Assembly: GCA_937927885.1 (NCBI GenBank)
Contig: CALEZJ010000458.1
Span: forward strand, 1 to 13,532
DNA: 13,532 nucleotides
Direction of reading: 5' to 3'
DNA from: an uncultured Paracoccaceae bacterium
GTDB lineage: Bacteria > Pseudomonadota > Alphaproteobacteria > Rhodobacterales > Rhodobacteraceae
A model generated the notes under the pieces. It did not search any database. It was not told the origin of the DNA and saw only the letters and a list, made by a program, of their open reading frames with translations. The position numbers were made by a program, and so were the translations under genes. Shown here in pieces: positions 4,902 to 12,774 of this stretch; positions within the stretch are counted from its first letter, which is position 1; every line of letters starts with the position of its first letter.

Positions 4902-6518
4902 ATGCGCGCAGCGGGTTTCGGGGTTTTCGCGGTGGTCGCCACCCTCCTGCCTGCGCTGGTGGTGCTGTGGAACCATGGCTGGGCCTCGCCCTTCTGGCTG
5001 CTGGCCGGTGACGCCTATCTCTACCTCGGGATCGGCGAGGCCTCGAGCGGCCTGACCATGAGCTTTGACGGAATGCGGCCGACGAACGGCTTTCACCCGC
5101 TCTGGCAGATCTGGGTGCGCATCGCCACGGGACTGACCTCGGGGCCCGAAGGGGCCATGGCCCTGGTCGCCTGGAGTGCGGTGGCCTGCACGCTGGGCGG
5201 CGTGCTGTTGCTGGGTCTCGCGATCCGGCGGATGACGGGGTCGTGGTTGCTTGCGATGCTCGCGGTGCCCGGGGTCTATTACCTCGCCATCGGGCAGGCG
5301 CTGCGCAACCTGCCGGTCTGGGGCTTTTTCGACGGGATGGAGGCGGGGCTGGCCTTCCTGCTGTCGGGCCTGCTGTTCTCGCTGGCGGCGCGGGGCGCGC
5401 GGCCCATCGCGCTGGGCGTGGTGATGGCCTTCCTGGTGCTGACCCGGCTGGACGAGGTGTTCGTCCCGGCCTCGGTCGCGCTGGCCGTGGCGCTGTGGCC
5501 CGGGCGGCCGGTCCGGCGGCGCATCCGGGATGCGGCGGCACTGGCCGCCCCCACCGCCGTGGCGCTGGCGCTGTTCGTGGGCTGGAGCCTGTGGTCCACC
5601 GGCCTGCCGACCCCGGTCAGCGGCGCGGCCAAGGGCGAGGGCGCGCTGGTGGCCAATGTCTGGGTCACGCTGGCCACGTTCCTTGCCCCGCTGATCGACC
5701 TGCGCAGTGCCGTGACGGCCTACGAGCCGGACCGCGCGGCGCTCCTGGGCGGGGCGTTTCGCGTGGTCGAACTGGTGGTGCCGGCGCTGTTCGCGCTGGG
5801 CTTTCTCTTCGTGCTGGTGCGCCGCCTCCACCTGCGCCCCTGGGCGCCGCTTCTGGCCGGGGTCTGTGGCGGCGTGCTGATCAAGGCGGGCTACAACGTG
5901 GTGTCGGTCAATTACTGGCATCAGGCCTCGTGGTATTTCGCGCTGGCGATGGCACTGGTCACGCTGGGCAGCGCCGTCCTGCTGCGTCCGGCCATTGCCG
6001 CGGCGCATCCGCGCGCGCTGCGCTGGGCGGCGCCGGGGCTGGCGCTGGTCACCCTTCTGCACGCCAGCCTCTGGAGCGCGCATGTGATGACCGATCCCCT
6101 GCGCCCCGAGCAGCGCGCGTTCTGGACCGCCCGCGCACAGGTCGAATCCGCCCTTCTGGCCGCTGTCCCCACGCCGAGGGTGATCGAATTCGGCGACGGG
6201 ATGATCAATTTCACCTTCGATTTTCCCGTGCGCCACGGATTCGTCTTTGCCGGCGACGCGCAAAGTCTGCGCGCGCTGCGCGAGGGGCGGCTGTTGCGCG
6301 ACGCCTATGACGACGGGTTCACCCTGCTGTCCTCGTACGAATACCTGCGCGTCCCCGACGGGGCCGAGGACTGGGACAGCGAGGAAATCCGCGCCTTCCT
6401 GATGGACTCCTTCCTCGATGCGCGCATCAAGGCGGAACTGGCCGATTACACCTTTGCCATGGTGCATGTGGCCCGCCCGACCGGTGTGCCCTTCATCCGC
6501 TTCGAGCCGCGCGGATGA
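4902..6518 (+). CDS. Polytopic membrane protein, GT-C glycosyltransferase-like
   Basis: A 538-residue inner-membrane protein with about 9-11 hydrophobic spans and a soluble C-terminal segment of about 140 residues. The N-terminal layout is GT-C-like: one span (about 5-23), then an acidic loop with D37 (GDAYLYLGIGE), FDG (55-57) and TNGFHPLW (61-68). Further marks are the GFFDGMEAGL segment (141-150, the GME motif of this group) and TRLDEVF (181-187). The arrangement recalls arabinosyl/mannosyltransferase-type GT-C proteins, which move a sugar from a polyprenyl-phosphate donor to an acceptor outside the cytoplasmic membrane. Donor and acceptor cannot be deduced. The ATG at 4902 is used with an AGGG 11 nt upstream. 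Its stop overlaps the next gene's start as ATGA, so the three genes 4902-7445 form one operon. The enzyme assignment is inference from motif layout; the membrane topology is plain. Confidence 0.75.
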   Translation: MRAAGFGVFAVVATLLPALVVLWNHGWASPFWLLAGDAYLYLGIGEASSGLTMSFDGMRPTNGFHPLWQIWVRIATGLTSGPEGAMALVAWSAVACTLGGVLLLGLAIRRMTGSWLLAMLAVPGVYYLAIGQALRNLPVWGFFDGMEAGLAFLLSGLLFSLAARGARPIALGVVMAFLVLTRLDEVFVPASVALAVALWPGRPVRRRIRDAAALAAPTAVALALFVGWSLWSTGLPTPVSGAAKGEGALVANVWVTLATFLAPLIDLRSAVTAYEPDRAALLGGAFRVVELVVPALFALGFLFVLVRRLHLRPWAPLLAGVCGGVLIKAGYNVVSVNYWHQASWYFALAMALVTLGSAVLLRPAIAAAHPRALRWAAPGLALVTLLHASLWSAHVMTDPLRPEQRAFWTARAQVESALLAAVPTPRVIEFGDGMINFTFDFPVRHGFVFAGDAQSLRALREGRLLRDAYDDGFTLLSSYEYLRVPDGAEDWDSEEIRAFLMDSFLDARIKAELADYTFAMVHVARPTGVPFIRFEPRG

Positions 6519-6853
6519 GCGCCCCCGGTCGCAAGGTTCACTGGCTGCTAGCGGGGATTCTGGCGCTGACGCTGCTGGCGGCGGCGGGGTTCGGCGTCCG
6601 GCTGGGGCTGAGCTGGTATCACTGGTCGCAGCCCGGCTCGCACGATCAGCCGCTGCAGGGCTGGATGCCGCTGGGCTATGTCGGGCGCTCGTGGCAGGTG
6701 CCGCCCGAAGTGCTGCAGGGGATCGCGGGCGTGCAGCCCGGCGATGGCCGCCGCACGCTTCAATCCATCGCCGAGGCACGCGGCATCGCACTGGACACGC
6801 TGATCACCGAAATAGAAACCGCGATCCAGCTCTGGCGGGCGCAAGGTGACTGA
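6515..6853 (+). CDS. Small single-span membrane protein with C-terminal helical domain
   Basis: A 112-residue protein not recognised with certainty. One transmembrane helix (about residues 9-32, WLLAGILALTLLAAAGFGVRLGLSW) is followed by a short linker and a cytosolic- or periplasmic-facing helical domain: WMPLGYVGRSWQVPPEVL, a Gly/Asp turn (VQPGDGRRTL), IAEARGIALDTLITEIETAI. Helical segments of this pattern (a 'first step of the pathway' type: GY..R.W.VP.EVL, then TL..IA..RG) occur, as I recall, at the ends of other small bacterial membrane proteins. Start and stop overlap both neighbours (ATGA with the GT-C gene; 8-bp overlap with the DedA gene), so it is translationally coupled and probably acts with them, perhaps as a scaffold or regulator of the two membrane proteins. 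Confidence 0.75.
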   Translation: MSAPGRKVHWLLAGILALTLLAAAGFGVRLGLSWYHWSQPGSHDQPLQGWMPLGYVGRSWQVPPEVLQGIAGVQPGDGRRTLQSIAEARGIALDTLITEIETAIQLWRAQGD

Positions 6854-7445
6854 CTGGTTCCTCGCCCTGATCGCGGACTGGGGGGCGCTGGCGCTGGGCC
6901 TTGTCACCTTCCTGTCCTGCCTTGCCCTGCCGGTGCCCTCGTCGATGATGATGCTGGCGGCCGGGGCCTTCGTCGCCTCGGGCGACCTTGCCGCGGGATC
7001 GGTCGCGGCAGCCGCGCTGGCGGGCGCGGTGGCGGGGGATCAGGCGGGCTATGGGCTGGGGCGCTGGGGCTATGCGCGCGCCGAAACCTGGCTGCGCAAA
7101 AGCCCGCTCAGGACGGCGGTTCTGGACCGGGCGCGCGATTCGGTCCAGCGGCGCGGGGCGCTGGCGGTGTTCCTGTCGCGCTGGATGTTCAGCGCGCTCG
7201 GCCCGTATGTGAACCTGCTGGCAGGCGGCGCCGGGATGCGCTGGGCGCCTTTTACCGCGATGATCGTCGCGGGCGAGGCGGTCTGGGTCGCGCTCTATAT
7301 CGGGTTGGGCTATGCCGCCGGCGGCCAGATCGAGGCGGCGGCGCAGCTTGCCGGAAACGCGGCAGGGCTCCTGGCCTCGCTCGCGGTGGCGGCTGGGCTG
7401 GCGTGGCTCTTGTGGCGGATCTGGCCGCGGGGCGGGGGCGCCTAG
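6846..7445 (+). CDS. Divergent DedA (VTT/SNARE-associated) family membrane protein
   Basis: A 199-residue inner-membrane protein of the DedA family, members of which are linked to flipping of undecaprenyl phosphate or phospholipids and to proton-driven envelope homeostasis. Family features: an N-terminal hydrophobic re-entrant region with LPVPSSMMMLAAGAF (28-42), GDQAGYGLGR (64-73), SRWMFSALGPYVNLLAG (111-127, corresponding to the RF-P-R...AG region) and W-ALYIGLGYAAG (147-159), then a final span (173-193). The start is GTG at 6846, overlapping the previous gene by 8 bp. The acidic residues usually present in the N-terminal re-entrant segment and the Pro and second Arg of the R-F-x-P-x-x-R motif appear absent; only R112 is clear. 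It is the last gene of the operon; only 18 bp separate it from the convergent uup. Confidence 0.85.
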   Translation: MTDWFLALIADWGALALGLVTFLSCLALPVPSSMMMLAAGAFVASGDLAAGSVAAAALAGAVAGDQAGYGLGRWGYARAETWLRKSPLRTAVLDRARDSVQRRGALAVFLSRWMFSALGPYVNLLAGGAGMRWAPFTAMIVAGEAVWVALYIGLGYAAGGQIEAAAQLAGNAAGLLASLAVAAGLAWLLWRIWPRGGGA

Positions 7446-7463
7446 ATGCCCCTGCCACCGGGA

Positions 7464-9290
7464 TCAGTCCTCGGCCCGTTCGGCCAGCGCCAGCCATTCT
7501 TCTTCGGCCGCTGCCAGCGCCACCTGACGCGCGCTCAGCATCTCGCTCGCCTTGGCCGCCTTGACCGGTTCGCGCGCAAAGATCGCCGCATCCGACAGAA
7601 GCTCGGTCAGTTTGCCGATTTCGGCGCCCAGACGGTCGATCTCCGCCGGCAGCGACTCAAGACGCTTCTTCTCGGTGAAGGTCAGCCCCTTGGCGGCGGC
7701 CTTGGCGGCAGGCTTCGCGGCGGGTTTCACCCCCTCGCCGCGCGGGGCGGGCGCGGTTGCGGCAACGGAAGGCCCCTCGGCCAGGGCCTTTTGCGCCTGA
7801 TAGTCGCTCCAGCCGCCGGCATAGACGGTCACCCTGCCGCGCCCCTCGAAGGCCAGCGTGGTCGTCGCCACCCGGTCGATGAAATCGCGGTCGTGACTGA
7901 CCAGCAGCACCGTTCCCGGATAATCGCCCAGAATATCCTGCAACAGGTCCAGCGTTTCGACATCCAGGTCGTTCGTCGGTTCGTCCAGCACCAGCAGGTT
8001 CGATTCGCGGGCCATGATCCGCGCCAGCAACAGCCGCGCACGCTCGCCCCCCGACAGGCTGCGCACCGGGGCGCGGGCCTGACTTTCATCGAACAGGAAA
8101 TCCTTCAGATACGCCACCACATGCTTCGGGTTTCCCCGAACCATGACCTGATCGGCCTGCCCGCTGACCCGCATTTCCGGATCGCCCGTCAGGTTCTCCC
8201 ACAGGCTTTCATCGGGGTTCAGACGTGCGCGCGCCTGATCGAAAACCGCCAGTTCCAGATTGGTGCCCTGCCGGATGGTGCCGCTGTCGGGGGCGATTTC
8301 CCCGGTCAGCAGTTTCAGCAAGGTCGTCTTGCCCACGCCATTGGGCCCCACCAGCGCCACCCGGTCGCCGCGCAGCACCTTCAGGCTGAAGTTGGACAGG
8401 ATCGGCACGCCGTTGAACGATTTCGAGACCCCCTCGGCCTCGACCACCAGCTTTCCTGACACCGGCGCGGCATCGAGCACCAGCGCCGCCGTGCCCTGCC
8501 TGCGGATCTGCGCCGCGCGTTCGGCCCGCAGGTCCTGCAAGGCGCGCACCCGGCCCATGTTGCGCTTGCGGCGCGCGGAAATCCCCTCGACCGCCCATTT
8601 CGCCTCGTGCTTGATCTTGCGATCCAGCTTGTGGCGGGCGTCGTCCTCGTCGGTCCAGACCTTGTCGCGCCATTCCTCGAACGCGGCAAAGCCCTGATCC
8701 AGACGGCGCACCTGTCCGCGATCCACCCACAGCATCGCCCGGCTGAGCGCGTTCAGAAACGCGCGGTCGTGGCTGATCAGCACGAATCCCGCCCGCGTCT
8801 CGCGCAGGCGCGCCTCCAGCCACTGGATCGCGTGGATGTCCAGATGGTTGGTCGGCTCGTCGAGCAGCATGAGCTCCGGCGCCTCGGCCAGAAGCTTGGC
8901 CAGCGCCGCCCGCCTGCGTTCCCCGCCCGAGGCGGTGGCAACCGCAACCGCCGGATCAAACCCCAGCCCCTCGGCGGCGATCTCCAGCCGATAGGCCTCG
9001 CCTTCGTCGAGGCTCTGCATCGCCCAGTCGCCCAGAGTCGCGAAACCCGCCATGTCGGGCTCCTGCTCCATATAGCCCACGGTGGTGCCGGGGGTCAGGA
9101 TGCGCGCGCCACTGTCGGCCTCGGCAAGGCCGGCCATGATCTTCATCAGGGTCGATTTGCCCGAGCCGTTGCGCCCGACCAGCGCCAGCCGGTCACCTGG
9201 CTGCACGATCAGGTCGAGACTGGAAAACAGCGGGTTGCCGCCGAAGGTCAGCGAGATGCCGGAAAGCTGGAGAAGGGGTGCCTGTGCCAT
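7464..9290 (-). CDS. uup: ABC-F family ATPase Uup
   Basis: A 608-residue soluble tandem ABC ATPase of the ABC-F class, which binds ribosomes or branched nucleic acids rather than transporting. ABC1: Walker A GRNGSGKST (39-47), signature SGGE (121-124), Walker B LMLLDEPTNHLD (140-151), H-loop SHD (173-175). Linker about 200-275, Lys/Arg-rich, including RRKRNMGRVRAL. ABC2: Walker A GPNGVGKTT (315-323), signature LSGGE (412-416), Walker B LLVLDEPTNDLD (432-443), SHD (465-467). An Ala/Pro/Lys linker (KPAAKPAAKAAAK) leads to a C-terminal coiled coil (about 537-605), the Uup-specific domain that separates it from EttA and YheS/ABC-F3 types. The ATG at 9290 has no Shine-Dalgarno site, and the promoter-like elements just upstream suggest a leaderless message. 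Both ATPase sites look intact. Confidence 0.95.
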   Translation of the reverse strand: MAQAPLLQLSGISLTFGGNPLFSSLDLIVQPGDRLALVGRNGSGKSTLMKIMAGLAEADSGARILTPGTTVGYMEQEPDMAGFATLGDWAMQSLDEGEAYRLEIAAEGLGFDPAVAVATASGGERRRAALAKLLAEAPELMLLDEPTNHLDIHAIQWLEARLRETRAGFVLISHDRAFLNALSRAMLWVDRGQVRRLDQGFAAFEEWRDKVWTDEDDARHKLDRKIKHEAKWAVEGISARRKRNMGRVRALQDLRAERAAQIRRQGTAALVLDAAPVSGKLVVEAEGVSKSFNGVPILSNFSLKVLRGDRVALVGPNGVGKTTLLKLLTGEIAPDSGTIRQGTNLELAVFDQARARLNPDESLWENLTGDPEMRVSGQADQVMVRGNPKHVVAYLKDFLFDESQARAPVRSLSGGERARLLLARIMARESNLLVLDEPTNDLDVETLDLLQDILGDYPGTVLLVSHDRDFIDRVATTTLAFEGRGRVTVYAGGWSDYQAQKALAEGPSVAATAPAPRGEGVKPAAKPAAKAAAKGLTFTEKKRLESLPAEIDRLGAEIGKLTELLSDAAIFAREPVKAAKASEMLSARQVALAAAEEEWLALAERAED

Positions 9291-9296
9291 GCCGGG

Positions 9297-9325
9297 GGGC
9301 TAGCGCGGGGCCCCGGCAGGGTCAA
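9297..9325 (-). promoter_or_regulatory. Putative leaderless-type promoter of uup
   Basis: On the minus strand TTGACC (-35, plus-strand 9320-9325) and TAGCCC (-10, plus-strand 9297-9302) are 17 bp apart. Only six bases separate the -10 from the ATG at 9290, so the transcript would start at the start codon. The -35 is built from the first unit of the 7-bp tandem repeat. A GCCGGGG/CCCCGGC inverted repeat (9291-9297 with 9311-9317) spans the -10. Confidence 0.4.
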
Positions 9326-9353
9326 GGGTCATGGGGTTAGGGTCATGGGTCAA
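9319..9353. repeat. Five-copy 7-bp tandem repeat between uup and soxG
   Basis: Units GGGTCAA, GGGTCAT, GGGGTTA, GGGTCAT, GGGTCAA occupy 35 bp without interruption; the outer four share GGGTCA and the order is mirror-symmetric. It sits in the 66-bp gap downstream of soxG and upstream of uup and supplies the uup -35 box. It may bind a regulator or be a slippage-prone tract. Confidence 0.6.
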
Positions 9354-9356
9354 ATG

Positions 9357-9863
9357 TCAGCGCCGCGCCGCGACCGCCCGCATCGCCCCGGTCAGGTCAT
9401 GCACAAGACTGCCCGCCATGGAGCGGAACGCGGCGATGCGGAAGGTATCCACAGCCTCGCGGATCAGCAGAACCGGCAGATGGCCCAGCGTGCTGCGCGC
9501 CGTTGTGCCCGCCGGAAACGCCTGCGGACGCAGGTCCAGCGGCACCAGCCGGGCGAGCACCGCCACCGCGTCCGCGCCGGACAACGTGACCCAGACCCAG
9601 CCGTCGCTTTGGTCCGTGACCGCCGCCTGCCCCTGCAGATCGGGCGCCGGGGCGCCGATCAGAAACGCCATGCCACGCCCGGCCCAGACCATGCGGCCCG
9701 CGCCTTGCGCCACCACCTGCCCCGGCGTCGGAAAACCCGGCACCGCGCGTCCGGGAAAGGGCGCGATCGAGGTCACCGGGCCGGGGTCGAACCCCACCAG
9801 CGACGCGCGCCCCAGCGTCACCGGCAGGCCGCGCGCGGCCCCGTCTGCAATCAGGTCAACCAC
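9357..9863 (-). CDS. soxG: Sarcosine oxidase gamma subunit
   Basis: A 168-residue subunit of heterotetrameric sarcosine oxidase, which contacts the alpha subunit and shares the T-protein-like fold. Supporting features are its place as last gene of the operon right after soxA, its size (family near 180-200), and segments typical of SoxG: DGWVWVTLSGADAVAVLARLVPLDL and the C-terminal HLPVLLIREAVDTFRIAAFRSMAGSL. The start is GTG at 9863, overlapping soxA by 8 bp, with GGAGGG on the minus strand shortly upstream. It is somewhat short but complete. No terminator hairpin of classical type follows; only the tandem repeat separates it from uup. Confidence 0.9.
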   Translation of the reverse strand: MVDLIADGAARGLPVTLGRASLVGFDPGPVTSIAPFPGRAVPGFPTPGQVVAQGAGRMVWAGRGMAFLIGAPAPDLQGQAAVTDQSDGWVWVTLSGADAVAVLARLVPLDLRPQAFPAGTTARSTLGHLPVLLIREAVDTFRIAAFRSMAGSLVHDLTGAMRAVAARR

Positions 9864-12774
9864 GCATCCGCCCTCCCTCGGGGTCGAAGAACACCGGATG
9901 GCACACCTCGACCAGCACCTTGCGACCCCTCAGGCCATCGTCCAGCCGGATCACCTCGCCGTGGCGGGCGCGGCCGTTCTTCAGGAACCCCAGCCCCAAC
10001 CACATGTCCAGCGTCGGCGACGGCGCGACCGAGGTCACATAGCCCTGATTGTTTTCGCGCGTCGCCGCGTCGCGCTCGTTGTAAAGATGCGCGCCCGCCG
10101 TCAGAACCTCGCCCTGATTGACCGGCATCAGCCCCACCAGTTGCTCGCGGCCTGGCTCGGTCAGGCCGGGACGCTGGCTGGCAGGCTTGCCGATGCAATC
10201 CTTGCGCGCGACCATGCCGCCCAGCCCCACGTCATCGGCCGTCACCCGCCCGTGGATTTCGGCATGGGTGATGAACCCCTTTTCCACCCGCAGCACATTC
10301 AGCGCCTCCATGCCATAGGCGCAGCCCTCATGCGCTTCGGCCAGTCGCACCAATTCGGCAAACAGCGACGCGCCGTACCGTGCGGGCACCGCGACCTCAT
10401 ATCCTTCCTCGCCCGAGAACGAGATGCGGAACAAACGCCCGGCGACCCCGCCGATCTGCACCGGTGCGCAGCCCATGAAGGGCAGCGCCGCCTGCACCCC
10501 CAGCCCCGCCAGCACATCGCGCGCGCGCGGCCCGGCGACGGCGAATTGCGCCCAGGTTTCGGTGACCGAGATCAGCCGCACATCCCACCCTGCGCAGAAG
10601 GCCTGATGCACGAAATCGAGATGCCGCATCACCTGCCCTGCCGCCGCGGTGGTGGTGGTGATCAGGTAATGCGTATCCCCCAGCCGCGCGCAGGTGCCGT
10701 CGTCCATGACGAACCCGTCCTCGCGCAGCATCAGCCCATAGCGCACCTTGCCGACCGGCAGCGTCGACATGGTGTTGGTATAGACGAAATCGAGGAACCG
10801 CCCCGCATCCGCCCCCTGCACGTCGATCTTGCCAAGGGTGGACACATCCGCCACGCCCACGGCCTCGCGCACCTGACGCACCTCGCGGTCGCAGGCGGGG
10901 CGCCAGTCGGTTTCGCCCGCGCGGGGGAAATAGCTGGGCCGATACCACAGCCCCGCCTCGATCATCGGGGCCCCCATCGCGCGCGTCTGCGCGTCCGAGG
11001 TCATCAGGCGGCGCGGCGCAAAGCCCTCGGCCCGGCCCCCCGCCCCCATCGCGGCAATGGAAACCGGCGTGAACGGGGGCCTGTAAGTGGTTGTTCCGGT
11101 TGCCGGAATCCCCTGTCCCGTCGCCTCGGCCAGCACAGCGAGCGCCGCGACGTTCGAGGATTTTCCCTGATCCGGCGCCATGCCTTGCGTGGTATAGCGC
11201 TTCATGTGCTCGACGCTGGAATACCCCTCCTGCGCCGCCAGCTTCACATCCTTCGTCGTCACGTCATTGGCAAAATCGAGCCACGCGCGGCCCCCGGCAT
11301 CGACGGCCCAGAGGGGCACGATGGCATAGGGCGCATCCTCGGCCTGCGGCAGGGAGAGGGCGGGCGGATTGAGGCCCAGATCGCCCAGCGCCTCGGCCGC
11401 AGAGGCGGCACCATCGGCAAGGCAGGCGGCGGTTGAAAACACGCCGCGCGCCGCCCCGGCCACGCTGAGTCCCGGCACCATGCCCGCACGCGGCACAAAG
11501 GCGGCGATGCGCTCGGACCACTCGGGCCGCCCGTTCCTGTGACAGGCCAGATGCAGCGTCGGGTTCCAGCCGCCCGCCAGCGCCAGCGTGCGCGCCTCGA
11601 TCAGCGAGGTGCCGCCCGCATGCGTCACCGCGACATCGCGCAACCCCAGCCGCCCGCGCGTGCCGGTAACCTGCGCCTGCGCGTAGACCGGGAAGGGTTC
11701 CGTCACCGGAATCGCGCGGGGATCGACATAGGCGGCGATGCGGATGCCCTGCGCGAAAAGGCGCCGGGTGGCGGCAAGACCGGAGTCGTTGTTCGAAAAC
11801 ACCACCACCGCGCCGGGGTCCACGCCCCATTTGTTGACCATCGCACTGACGCCCGAGGCCAGCATCACGCCGGGCCGGTCGTTGTCAGGGTGGGCAATCG
11901 GTCGCTCCAACGCCCCCGCGCAAAGGATCGCGCGCTTGGCGACGATGCGCCAGAAACACTCGCGCGGCAGATCGCCGGGGTCGGCGACATGCAGCCCTAC
12001 CCGTTCCAGCGCGCCAAAGGTGCCGTCGTCATAGGCGCCCGTGACCGTGGTGCGGGTCATCAGCCGCACATTCGGCAGCGCGGCCAGTTCCGCCACCACG
12101 CCCGCCGCCCAATCCGGGCCTGCCTGCCCGCCGACCTCGGGCAGATCCGCCAGCAGACGCCCGCCCATCCGCCGGTCCTCGTCGGCCAGAATCACATCCG
12201 CCCCGGCCCGCGCCGCCACCAGCGCCGCCATCCACCCCGCAGGCCCGGCGCCGATCACCAAGAGGTCGCAATGCGCCCAGGCTTTCTCATACACCGCCTC
12301 GTCATGCTTGCCCGACAGCCGCCCCAGCCCGGCCGCGCGGCGGATCGCGGGCTCATAGATCTTTTCCCAGAACGCGCGCGGCCACATGAAGGTCTTGTAG
12401 TAAAACCCGGCGCTGAAGAACGGCGCCATCAGGTCATTGACCGCCAGAAGGTCAAATCCCAAAGGCCCGATCCGGTTCTGGCTGCGCGCCTCGAGCCCCT
12501 CGTAAAGCTCCTGCACCGTGGCGCGAACATTGGGGGTCTGCTGGCCGCGCTCATGGATTTCGACCAGCGCCGAGGGCTCCTCGGATCCCGCCGTCAGCAC
12601 CCCGCGCGGACGGTGATACTTGAAGCTGCGGCCCATCAACCGCTGGCCATTCGCCAACAGCGCCGAGGCCAGCGTGTCGCCCTGAAACACATCGAACCGC
12701 TTGCCATCAAAGGAAAACTGCACCGGGCGGGTGCGGTCGATCATCAGGCCCTTGCCGGGAATGCGGAAACTCAT
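9856..12774 (-). CDS. soxA: Sarcosine oxidase alpha subunit
   Basis: A 972-residue large subunit of heterotetrameric sarcosine oxidase. It binds NAD+ and, through its C-terminal T-protein domain, tetrahydrofolate, passing the imine formed at the SoxB FAD site to folate as 5,10-methylene-THF. Order of domains: N-terminal Fer2-like region (about 1-100) with GDTLASALLANG (32-43) and GRSFKYHRPRG (48-58); dinucleotide-binding domain with GAGPAG (175-180) and ADEDRRMGGRL (197-207); the middle hallmark FANDVTTKDVKLAAQEGY (501-518) running on to YTTQGMAPDQGKSSN (527-541); GCV_T domain from about 602 to the end. Length fits the family (about 965-1005). The ATG at 12774 overlaps the soxD stop as ATGA, and soxG overlaps its end by 8 bp, so translation is coupled. 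Confidence 0.97.
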   Translation of the reverse strand: MSFRIPGKGLMIDRTRPVQFSFDGKRFDVFQGDTLASALLANGQRLMGRSFKYHRPRGVLTAGSEEPSALVEIHERGQQTPNVRATVQELYEGLEARSQNRIGPLGFDLLAVNDLMAPFFSAGFYYKTFMWPRAFWEKIYEPAIRRAAGLGRLSGKHDEAVYEKAWAHCDLLVIGAGPAGWMAALVAARAGADVILADEDRRMGGRLLADLPEVGGQAGPDWAAGVVAELAALPNVRLMTRTTVTGAYDDGTFGALERVGLHVADPGDLPRECFWRIVAKRAILCAGALERPIAHPDNDRPGVMLASGVSAMVNKWGVDPGAVVVFSNNDSGLAATRRLFAQGIRIAAYVDPRAIPVTEPFPVYAQAQVTGTRGRLGLRDVAVTHAGGTSLIEARTLALAGGWNPTLHLACHRNGRPEWSERIAAFVPRAGMVPGLSVAGAARGVFSTAACLADGAASAAEALGDLGLNPPALSLPQAEDAPYAIVPLWAVDAGGRAWLDFANDVTTKDVKLAAQEGYSSVEHMKRYTTQGMAPDQGKSSNVAALAVLAEATGQGIPATGTTTYRPPFTPVSIAAMGAGGRAEGFAPRRLMTSDAQTRAMGAPMIEAGLWYRPSYFPRAGETDWRPACDREVRQVREAVGVADVSTLGKIDVQGADAGRFLDFVYTNTMSTLPVGKVRYGLMLREDGFVMDDGTCARLGDTHYLITTTTAAAGQVMRHLDFVHQAFCAGWDVRLISVTETWAQFAVAGPRARDVLAGLGVQAALPFMGCAPVQIGGVAGRLFRISFSGEEGYEVAVPARYGASLFAELVRLAEAHEGCAYGMEALNVLRVEKGFITHAEIHGRVTADDVGLGGMVARKDCIGKPASQRPGLTEPGREQLVGLMPVNQGEVLTAGAHLYNERDAATRENNQGYVTSVAPSPTLDMWLGLGFLKNGRARHGEVIRLDDGLRGRKVLVEVCHPVFFDPEGGRMRG

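Noticed and set aside
4725..6791. 688-codon minus-strand open frame opposite the GT-C gene
   Set aside because: The translation is a run of Arg, Gln, His, Pro and Gly with no domain; the + strand encodes a coherent membrane protein with good motifs.
7446..7463. Terminator between the DedA gene and uup
   Set aside because: Only 18 bp separate the converging stops and no convincing stem with a T tract is seen; weak GGGGC/GCCCC pairing would lie inside the DedA coding end.
8607..10121. 504-codon plus-strand open frame spanning uup and soxG
   Set aside because: It crosses two genes and an intergenic region on the opposite strand; an artefact of high GC.
9331..11436. 701-codon plus-strand open frame opposite soxG/soxA
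   Set aside because: It is a shadow of soxA and soxG, with His/Arg/Pro-rich composition and no recognisable domain.
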